NCBI GenBank assembly: GCA_046155605.1
Contig: JBJXFQ010000138.1
Span: 1-27,615 of the forward strand
Origin: JAEUIZ01 sp046155605
Lineage (GTDB): Bacteria; Planctomycetota; Phycisphaerae; Phycisphaerales; UBA1924
DNA: 27,615 nt
Reading direction: 5' to 3'
The stretch's first letter is position 1. Every line of letters starts with the position of its first letter. Of the stretch, positions 21,820-27,615 are shown one piece after another. A model generated the notes under the pieces. That model worked only from the letters and a program-made list of their open reading frames with translations, did no database searches and had not been told where the DNA came from. The translations under genes and the position numbers were made by a program.

Positions 21820-24252
21820 CTATTCCCCCGCGCGGTCGATCGCCACGTCGAGCTCGACGACTTGGGGCAGGAGGCACTCGGAATCGGTACAGGGCTGGAA
21901 CTGGACGACGAGGACGGGCCGGCCGGTCCACTCGCCGTGGCGTTCGAGGGCGACGCGGATTTCGACGGCGGCGCGGTGCACGAGCGGGCCGTCGGGCGTG
22001 AGCGGCTCGCCTGTGGGGAAGTCGGCGAAGACGGCGAGGCCCGTGCCCCCCGTGATGCCGATGACGAGCGGGGAGAGGCCCTGGCCGCGCGGGCCGGGGT
22101 CGGCGGCGGTGATGTGATAGCCCGGCGCGATGCGGAGCGAGAGGTGGACCTCGGCGGGAAGGTCGGTGCCGACGACCACGCGATCACGATCGGCGTAGAC
22201 CTCGACGGGCTGCTCGGGCGCGGGCATCGGCGACTGGGCCTGTGGCGCGGCGGCGAGACGCGCGGCGGCATCGGGGTCAGCAACGATGAGACGGAAGAGG
22301 GCGCGTGTCGAGTTGGCGGTGGCGATGGGGCTTTCGGCGATCGTGCCGCTGAGGGAGGCGAGCGCGGAGAGGGCGCGATCGCGCCAGCGTGATTCGCGGG
22401 TGCGTTCGTGGAGCCCGAGGAGCGCGTGGAGCATCGCGGAAGCGGCGGAAGGAACCGCGCCGTCGTGCGTCGAGCGCGGACGGACGAAGAGGTCAGGCTG
22501 ATCGGCGCGGGCGTCGAACCAGGTGCCGTCGGCATCGCGGAAGAGCGTGGCGGCGCGGTCGGCGAGTCGGCGGGCTTCGTCGAGGGGCGAAGGCGTGTCG
22601 TGGCCGAGGGGGCTGGCGTGGCCGAGGGACGAGATGCCCGCGGCGTCGAGCGCGACGAGGCCCTGGATCAGGAAGGCGTGGTCTTCGAGAAAGGCGAGGG
22701 TGTGTGCATGACCGGCGCGCGAGGCGCGGAGGAGGTCACCGTCGACCTGTGGCTCGCGTACTTGCTTATCGCGGCGTTCGGCGCGGTGATGGGCGAGGAT
22801 AAAGGCCGCGGCGTTTCGCGCGGCATCGAGCCAGGGCGAGGTGTTGAGGCCCGGCGCGTCGCGGAGGAGCATGGCGGCGCGGGCGAGCGCGGCGATCATC
22901 ATGCCGTTCCAGGCCGTGAGGACTTTGTCGTCGGTGCGGGGCTGTTTGCGCTCGCGGCGCCGCGTCAGGAGCGCGGCACGCACGCGATCGAGCCGGGCTT
23001 CGATGTCGGCGGTCGTGGCGGCGGGAGTGCCCAATATCGCTGCGAGTCGGTCGGGGCGATCGATGAGGGTCAGGACGCTCGCGGGCGGGGCGCTCGGGTG
23101 GTGCGGATCGCGGAAGTTCGGTCTGCGATTGAGGCCAAAGGCGTTGATGGCAAACTCGGCGTCGGGGGGATCGAGCGCGGCACGGACCTCGTCGGCGGTC
23201 CAGAGATAGTTCAGGCCTTCGCGGCCATCGACCTCGGCGTCGAGCGCGCTGAAGAAGCCCCGCGAGCCCGGCAGCGAGGTGCCATCGCACATCGACGCGA
23301 ACACGTCTTCAACGATCTCGCGCGCGACGCGGGCGTAGAACGGGTCGGCGTAGGTCGCGGCGGCGCGGGCATAGAGGGCCAGCAACTGCGCGTTGTCGTA
23401 GAGCATCTTCTCGAAGTGCGGCACGGTCCAGGTCTCGTCCACGCTGTACCGGTGGAAGCCGCCCGCGAGTTGGTCGCGCATCCCGCCCAGGGCCATGTGA
23501 TCGAGCGTGAGGCGGATGGCGTGGTCGGCGGCGGCGCGGGTGGCGTCGTCGCCGGCGAAGTCGCGGGTGTCGAGGAGGAGTTCGACCAGCACGGGCTGGG
23601 GGAACTTGGGCGCGCTGCCGAAGCCGCCGTTGACGCGGTCGAGCGTGCGCAGGAGGTTCTGGGCGGCGTCGCTGACCTGATCGACGCCGATGGCGGCGGG
23701 CGCGTGGCGCTCGGCAAGGTGCTCGCGGACGGAGCGGGCGACGGCCTCGGCCTGCTCGAGCACGGCGGGGCGCTGCTCGGACCATGCGGCGGCCATGCCG
23801 TCGAGGACGTTGCGAAACGACGGCATGCCGCGGGATGGGACGGGCGGGAAATAGGTGCCGCACCAGAAGGGTCGGAGCGAATGCGGCTCGAGGAAGCAAC
23901 TCATGGGCCAGCCGCCGTGGCCAGTCATGATCTGGACGGCGGCCATGTAGACGTCGTCGATGTCGGGGCGTTCTTCGCGGTCGAGTTTGATGCAGACGAA
24001 GCGATCGGACATGAGACGGCCGATGGCCTCGTCCTCGAAACTCTCGCGCTCCATGACGTGGCACCAGTAGCAGGTGGAGTAGCCGATGCTGAGGAAGATG
24101 GGCGTGTCGCGTCGGCGGGCCTCGGTAAAGGCCTCATCGCCCCAGGGCCACCAATCGACGGGGTTGTGCGCGTGCTGGAGGAGATACGGGCTTGACTCGT
24201 GCGCGAGGCGATTGGGCGGGCGGGCGGATTGGTGTTGTGGGGGTTGAGTCAT
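21820..24252 (-). CDS. DUF255/YyaL-type thioredoxin-fold protein with C-terminal DsbD-like domain
   Basis: The 810-residue protein begins with the highly conserved thioredoxin-like domain of the YyaL/SPATA20 family: RLAHESSPYLLQHAHNPVDW, WGDEAF, PIFLSIGYSTCYWCHVM with Cys61/Cys64, and GGWPMSCFL. A long (alpha/alpha)6 barrel resembling N-acylglucosamine epimerases and cellulases follows (GGFGSAPKFPQP, GGFHRYSVDETWTVPHFEKMLYDNAQL, ALDAEVDGREG, KVLTAWNGMMIAALA). The last ~110 residues are an extra beta domain: PAEVHLSLRIAPGYHITA and QFQPCTDSECLLPQ, similar to the N-terminal domain of DsbD with its spaced cysteines. That fusion is unusual for YyaL proteins as I know them. No signal peptide is visible. 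The start at 24252 has no clear ribosome binding site but fits the family N-terminus. The biochemical role of the family is unsettled. Confidence 0.9.
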   Translation of the reverse strand: MTQPPQHQSARPPNRLAHESSPYLLQHAHNPVDWWPWGDEAFTEARRRDTPIFLSIGYSTCYWCHVMERESFEDEAIGRLMSDRFVCIKLDREERPDIDDVYMAAVQIMTGHGGWPMSCFLEPHSLRPFWCGTYFPPVPSRGMPSFRNVLDGMAAAWSEQRPAVLEQAEAVARSVREHLAERHAPAAIGVDQVSDAAQNLLRTLDRVNGGFGSAPKFPQPVLVELLLDTRDFAGDDATRAAADHAIRLTLDHMALGGMRDQLAGGFHRYSVDETWTVPHFEKMLYDNAQLLALYARAAATYADPFYARVAREIVEDVFASMCDGTSLPGSRGFFSALDAEVDGREGLNYLWTADEVRAALDPPDAEFAINAFGLNRRPNFRDPHHPSAPPASVLTLIDRPDRLAAILGTPAATTADIEARLDRVRAALLTRRRERKQPRTDDKVLTAWNGMMIAALARAAMLLRDAPGLNTSPWLDAARNAAAFILAHHRAERRDKQVREPQVDGDLLRASRAGHAHTLAFLEDHAFLIQGLVALDAAGISSLGHASPLGHDTPSPLDEARRLADRAATLFRDADGTWFDARADQPDLFVRPRSTHDGAVPSAASAMLHALLGLHERTRESRWRDRALSALASLSGTIAESPIATANSTRALFRLIVADPDAAARLAAAPQAQSPMPAPEQPVEVYADRDRVVVGTDLPAEVHLSLRIAPGYHITAADPGPRGQGLSPLVIGITGGTGLAVFADFPTGEPLTPDGPLVHRAAVEIRVALERHGEWTGRPVLVVQFQPCTDSECLLPQVVELDVAIDRAGE

Positions 24253-24275
24253 GGTTGTCGGCACTGAACGTTCAA

Positions 24276-24397
24276 CGCCAAGGGCGGTGGCACGAGTGAG
24301 AAGCGAGGGGACGAGATTCGAAGAAGAAGCGAAGACCGCCCCGGAGGGGCGGGGTACCCAAGAGCACCGACCGTGCAGAGCCATGGTCGGTGGCACG
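24276..24397. repeat. Hairpin-repeat cluster B (three units)
   Basis: Unit 1: CGCC/GGCG, loop AAG (24276-24286), followed directly by GTGGCAC. Unit 2: CCGCCCC/GGGGCGG, loop GGA (24336-24352), followed by GGTACCCAAGAG. Unit 3: ACCGACCGTG/CATGGTCGGT with one G-U pair, six-base loop (24366-24391), followed by GGCACGG. Units 2 and 3 plus their spacer match units 4 and 5 of cluster C in order and orientation. The cluster fills the 172-bp gap between the DUF255 gene start and the stop of the hypothetical gene. Confidence 0.8.
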
Positions 24398-24424
24398 GAA
24401 CCGACAGGAACCGTACGCGGGACT

Positions 24425-25327
24425 CTATCGCGGGGCGGGGCGGCCGATGACACGGACGATCATCGCGGTAAAGGTGCGGACGGGCTGGGCGCTGGCCGGG
24501 TCGGCGCGGGGCCGACCGACGGCATCGGCGGCGGCGAGGAGGCAAGCGTCGTCGGGCATGCGCACGAGCGTGACCGCGACCGTGCCGGGAATGGCTCGCT
24601 CCTCGTCGGGCATCTCGCGGATGAGGTCGGGCAGCGCGGATTCGAAAGCGTCGGCATAGGCGGCGGCGGCGTTGGAAATGTCGGGTGAGTCGCCGGTGGT
24701 GCCGATGGCGGCGCGGAGGTCGGCGAGGGGCGGTGCGAGCCGCGCGCGCGCGCGCAAAAGGCGCTCGCCCCCGGCGCGAAGCAAGACGGGGACGGCAAAG
24801 GAACAGAGGCGCGCGCACATCGCGGTTTCCGCACGCTGGACGACGGAGGCGCGGTCGGAACGGGCGGCGACGAGGCCGAAACGAGCGGCGAGGCGGTCGA
24901 GGCCGGCCTGCACGGGGACGCTGACGGCGGGGCTGGGGCCGGACTTGAGGAGGTCTTCGGAGAGGGCACGCAGGAAGGCATCGGAGTCGGCGAAGAGGTC
25001 GGGGCGCATGAGGGGGCGGAGGGGCTCGAAGCGCGGGTTGTCGGCGATGGAATCGAGCGCGGCGAGGGCTTGGGAGAGCGCGTCGGGGTGGGCGCGCACG
25101 CTGGCGGCGCGCCAGAGGGGCATGGACCATTCCCACGCGCGCATGAGGGTCAGGTAGGCGGGGATGCGGCGTGCGGCTGCGACAGCGTCGGCGGCGGGAG
25201 TCTCGCCGCCGGCCTGTGCGGGCGCGGGGCCGGGGAGGAGGGTGATGATGTCCTGGGCGAGGAGGAGCGCGGCCATGGCGGCGGGCTCGCGCGTGGTGAG
25301 GTGATATGGGCTCAGCGCGACGCGCAT
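24425..25327 (-). CDS. Hypothetical protein, mostly helical
   Basis: I do not recognise a family. The 300-residue protein is Ala/Arg/Leu-rich and predicted largely helical, without a signal peptide or a convincing membrane span. Two moderately hydrophobic stretches (AAMAALLLAQDIITLLPG, LCSFAVPVLLRAG) are too broken for that. No cysteine pair or catalytic motif is evident. The start (MRVALSPYHLTTREPAAMAALLL) is reasonable for a cytoplasmic protein. ATG 25327 has only a weak upstream signal, and the hydrolase stop lies 16 bp upstream, so the two are probably co-transcribed. Codon use, with C-rich third positions on the coding strand, is like its neighbours, which supports a real gene. The complementary frame at 24672-25157 is biased and rejected. 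Confidence 0.7.
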   Translation of the reverse strand: MRVALSPYHLTTREPAAMAALLLAQDIITLLPGPAPAQAGGETPAADAVAAARRIPAYLTLMRAWEWSMPLWRAASVRAHPDALSQALAALDSIADNPRFEPLRPLMRPDLFADSDAFLRALSEDLLKSGPSPAVSVPVQAGLDRLAARFGLVAARSDRASVVQRAETAMCARLCSFAVPVLLRAGGERLLRARARLAPPLADLRAAIGTTGDSPDISNAAAAYADAFESALPDLIREMPDEERAIPGTVAVTLVRMPDDACLLAAADAVGRPRADPASAQPVRTFTAMIVRVIGRPAPR

Positions 25328-25343
25328 GGGAATCGTCCGAGGG

Positions 25344-26564
25344 TCACGGGCGTTCGAGCCAGTCCATCATTTCGCCCAGGCGTGAGGCGACTTTGACGAA
25401 GATCAGTTCGTGGCCGGCTTCCTCGCTCCAGCGTTCGGGCTTGCCGAGGCGTTCCCAGAGGAGGTCGCCCTGAGCGGCTGGGACGGCCATGTCGAGCGTA
25501 GCGTGGATAAGGAGGAAGCGGGTGTTGCGGACGGCGAGGGCGGTATTGGCGGCGTCGAGGGGCGCGCGGGCGAGGTATTGCTCGGCGATGGCGCGGCGTT
25601 CGTCGTCGGTGGGCGGAGAGGGGGACCAGCGATAATCAACGGCGCGGATCATGGATTTGTAGTTGGAGAGGTCGGTGGTGGTGAAGAAGTCGGCCCCGCC
25701 GGCGATGAGGACGGCGGCCTTGTACTTGTCGGGCTCGCGGGCGATGACGGTGGGCATGACCATGGCACCGCCGCTGGTGCCGACGGCGAAGCGCGGGAGT
25801 TTGGCAAGGTCGGGGCGGAGGGAACCGACGTGGGCCATGGCGGCCTGGGCGGCGTAGGCGCACTCGGCGGTCCGCTGGCCGAGTTCGTCGGCGATGGCGG
25901 CGATGGCAGTGCTTGGGTTGGTCTTGTCGATCTCGAAGAGGGTTCGCTCGGTGAAGCGGGAGGAGTGGGCGAGCATCCGGACGACGCCGTAGCCGCGGGA
26001 TTGGAGTTGCTTGATGATGCGAGTGGAGAGGGCGACGGGCTCGCCGAAGACGCCTGGGATGAAGAGGAGGAGGCCCTTGGGTTCGCCTTTGGGCTCATAG
26101 AAGGCGAACCAGGTCCGTTCGATGCTGGGGCGGGCGGGCGCGGCGGCAGGAGGGCGAGCGGAGATAAAGAGGAAGTGGAGCGAAGCGCCATCGGGCTTCT
26201 GCTTGGGCTCGAGGGGTTGGGGGACGAAGATGATGGAGCCGGGGCGCTCGAAGGCGAAAGCGGGCATGGGGCCTTGGTGATTGGCGGGGAGGAGTGCGAC
26301 GGCGTCCGCGGTTTCGTTGGGGCCATCGCCGATCTGCCAGGGGAGGTTGACCATCTGGAGGAAGTGGCCGTCGATGGAGAGGGTGCGGATGGAGCCGAGG
26401 GAGCCGCGTTCGTCGGCGGCCCAGCGTGCGGGCCAGGCCGAGGGGGCGACGGGCTTGGCTGGGAGGATGCCGTCGGGGCGCGCGAGGGCGGGGAACAGAG
26501 TGAGGAGGAGGGAAAGGGCGAAGGCGAGAGGCCGGAATTTCGAAGGTAGTTGGCGCGATCGCAC
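25344..26564 (-). CDS. Secreted alpha/beta hydrolase with start codon inside a hairpin repeat
   Basis: With the start I propose, the 406-residue product has a signal peptide: basic RSRQLPSKFR, core LAFALSLLLTLFPALA, cleavage near residue 28. A lead domain (about 50-150) precedes an alpha/beta hydrolase domain: oxyanion-type LLLFIPGVFGEP at 165-176, nucleophile Ser264 in VGTSGGAM, Asp358 in HATLDMAVP and His385 in AGHELIF. Substrate unknown; esterase or peptidase-like activity is plausible. No ATG lies between the upstream repeats and the signal peptide. The best start is GTG at 26564, which falls inside hairpin unit 1 of cluster C, with GAGG of the stem just upstream. The open frame continues to 26900 through the repeats but reads hairpin sequence, so I do not count that part. 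The hypothetical gene follows after 16 bp. Confidence 0.82.
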   Translation of the reverse strand: MRSRQLPSKFRPLAFALSLLLTLFPALARPDGILPAKPVAPSAWPARWAADERGSLGSIRTLSIDGHFLQMVNLPWQIGDGPNETADAVALLPANHQGPMPAFAFERPGSIIFVPQPLEPKQKPDGASLHFLFISARPPAAAPARPSIERTWFAFYEPKGEPKGLLLFIPGVFGEPVALSTRIIKQLQSRGYGVVRMLAHSSRFTERTLFEIDKTNPSTAIAAIADELGQRTAECAYAAQAAMAHVGSLRPDLAKLPRFAVGTSGGAMVMPTVIAREPDKYKAAVLIAGGADFFTTTDLSNYKSMIRAVDYRWSPSPPTDDERRAIAEQYLARAPLDAANTALAVRNTRFLLIHATLDMAVPAAQGDLLWERLGKPERWSEEAGHELIFVKVASRLGEMMDWLERP

Positions 26565-26782
26565 CGACCTCGATGCGAGGTCGGTGGCACCAGAGCACCG
26601 ACTTCGAAGCGAAGTCGGTGGCACGCGAAAGGCAGCAAGAGCATCAGTCAACCGGAGCGGTTGACTGATGGCACCCGGAGAAGAATTGACGGGGACCGTC
26701 GATGTACCCAAGAGCACCGACCGTGCGGGGCCACGGTCGGTGGCACGGGGAGCGAGCGCACAGGCGGGACGCCTGTGCCACC
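26563..26782. repeat. Hairpin-repeat cluster C (six units)
   Basis: Six inverted repeats fill the gap between hydrolase and galE. 1: arm ACCGACCTCG, loop ATG (26563-26585). 2: arm ACCGACTTCG, loop AAG (26597-26619). 3: arm CATCAGTCAACCG, 13 bp, loop GAG (26642-26670). 4: arm ATTGACGG with one G-U pair, loop GGA (26685-26703). 5: arm ACCGACCGTG, six-base loop (26716-26741). 6: arm CACAGGCG, loop GGA (26759-26777), followed by CCACC. Units 1, 2, 3 and 5 are each followed by GGCAC, and 2, 3 and 5 are preceded by AGAGC or a close variant. Most stems are perfect although their sequences differ. Confidence 0.85.
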
Positions 26783-26815
26783 TCTTGAAACAACGTCCGA
26801 CGTGCGCGGAGATGG

Positions 26816-27615
26816 TCATGTGTATCCCTTCGGATGCGAGCGCATCCAGTTCCAGGCGCTGGCGATGGTGTCGTCGAGGTTGGTGATGGAAGCGGACCAA
26901 CCGAGTTCTCGGCGGATGCGGGCGGGGTCGGCGAAGAGTTGCGGCGGGTCTCCCGGGCGGCGGGGGCCTTCGACAATCGGGATTTTGCGGCCCGTGACGC
27001 GCTCAGCGGCGGCGATGATCTCGCGGACGGAATGTCCGCGCCCGATGCCGAGGTTGTAGGCGCGGCGGTCGCCGGGCTTGAGGGAGTCGAGGGTGCGGAC
27101 GTGGGCGTCGATGAGGTCCTCGACGTGGATGTAGTCGCGGATGCACGTGCCGTCGGGGGTTGGGTAGTCGGTGCCGAAGATGTTGACGCGGTCGCGCAGC
27201 CCGAGCGCGGCCTGAAGGACGATGGGGATGAGGTGGGTCTCAGGATCGTGGGCCTCGCCGACGATGCCGGAACGGTCGCACCCGGCGACGTTGAAATAGC
27301 GGAGCGCGGCATAGGCGAAGGGGCGGCCAGCGCGGGCGCGGGACTCGGCGAAGTCGGCGAGCATGTGCTCGACCATGAGCTTGCTGCGGCCGTAAGGGCT
27401 GATGGGCGATTGCGGGCAGGTTTCGGGGATGGGGACGGTCGCCGGCTCGCCATAGGTGGCGCAGGTGGAGCTGAAGACGAGGCGGTCGACGCCGGCGACG
27501 TTGCAGGCTTCGAGGAGGCCGATGGCGGCGGCGGTATTGGCGCGGTAGTAATCGAGCGGGCGTTCGACGGATTCGCCGACGTAGGCGAGGGCGGCGAAGT
27601 GGAGGATGGCGGAGA
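26816..27615 (-). CDS. galE: UDP-glucose 4-epimerase GalE, partial (5' end outside window)
   Basis: GalE interconverts UDP-glucose and UDP-galactose using bound NAD+, feeding surface polysaccharide and galactose metabolism. The visible 266 or so residues start after the Rossmann glycine motif with AILHFAALAYVGESVERPL, where the family has HxAxxxxVxES. They continue with DRLVFSSTCATYGEP (active-site Ser/Thr), the catalytic SPYGRSKLMVE (Tyr and Lys), LRYFNVAGC, IPIVLQ, DYPTPDGTCIRDYIHVEDL and YNLGIGRGHSVREI. These features are typical GalE rather than a generic NAD epimerase. The C-terminus (LGWSASITNLDDTIASAWNW) is complete and ends TGA at 26816. Repeat unit 6 lies about 40 bp past the stop. 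The first residues are beyond the window edge. Confidence 0.95.
   Translation of the reverse strand, partial: SAILHFAALAYVGESVERPLDYYRANTAAAIGLLEACNVAGVDRLVFSSTCATYGEPATVPIPETCPQSPISPYGRSKLMVEHMLADFAESRARAGRPFAYAALRYFNVAGCDRSGIVGEAHDPETHLIPIVLQAALGLRDRVNIFGTDYPTPDGTCIRDYIHVEDLIDAHVRTLDSLKPGDRRAYNLGIGRGHSVREIIAAAERVTGRKIPIVEGPRRPGDPPQLFADPARIRRELGWSASITNLDDTIASAWNWMRSHPKGYT

Noticed and set aside
22408..24195. 595-residue + strand open frame opposite the DUF255 gene
   Set aside because: Gly/Glu/Val-biased shadow with no recognisable motif; the minus strand carries clear conserved blocks.
25410..26549. 379-residue + strand open frame opposite the hydrolase
   Set aside because: Gly/Glu/Asp-rich complement of a hydrolase with an intact triad; no motif of its own.
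26563..26782. CRISPR array
   Set aside because: No constant repeat of 24 bp or more, irregular spacing, units are individually self-complementary, and no cas gene is present.

Overview
The window looks like a piece of chromosome from a GC-rich planctomycete, probably of the Phycisphaerae. The evidence is taxonomic style rather than a marker gene. A secreted protein ends in a PEP-CTERM-like 'PAPGA...RRRR' tail. An RCC1-repeat protein ends in a doubled 'NDFICF' dockerin-like module with a terminal GCP, a style I associate with Phycisphaerales. The window also carries planctomycete-type secreted ClpP-fold proteins. I see no tRNA, rRNA, CRISPR array, transposase or phage gene.

Layout. 1-2.0 kb (+): the 3' part of ligA, then a CYTH-domain protein. 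2.0-8.1 kb (-): one long tightly packed run reading ribH > nusB > ftsY > class I methyltransferase > FAD oxidoreductase > type III polyketide synthase (PKS), then after short gaps an FHA-domain protein and a small membrane protein. The first six genes overlap or nearly touch, so a probable aromatic-lipid or quinone cassette appears attached to a housekeeping operon. 8.4-9.5 kb (+): a HAF-repeat secreted protein, followed by a hairpin terminator shared with the convergent gene. 9.6-12.5 kb (-): two tandem secreted ClpP-fold paralogues, one of which has lost the candidate nucleophile serine. 12.7-13.9 kb (-): a CCA-adding-type nucleotidyltransferase. 14.0-16.0 kb (-): two tandem secreted RCC1-repeat proteins; the upstream one is split from its signal peptide by a G10 run. 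16.4-17.8 kb (-): mgtE. 18.0-20.3 kb (+): a secreted prenyltransferase/squalene-oxidase-repeat protein with an inserted domain, and an SDR oxidoreductase. 20.4-27.6 kb (-): galE (partial), a secreted alpha/beta hydrolase, a hypothetical protein, a DUF255/YyaL-type thioredoxin-fold protein with a DsbD-like tail, and a TlpA-type thioredoxin.

The most unusual non-coding content is a family of short perfect hairpins in three intergenic clusters (16.2, 24.3 and 26.6 kb). The stems differ from unit to unit but stay self-complementary, the loop is usually three bases, and the flank GGTGGCAC (or its complement) recurs. One of these hairpins supplies the likely GTG start codon of the hydrolase gene. 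An 8-bp tandem unit (NNAGTGGC) occurs both between mgtE and its divergent neighbour and inside the PKS coding sequence. Two G-quadruplex-capable G-run clusters lie around the squalene-oxidase-repeat gene. Strand composition also switches from C-rich to G-rich on the + strand near 5.2 kb, inside the methyltransferase-FAD-PKS operon.
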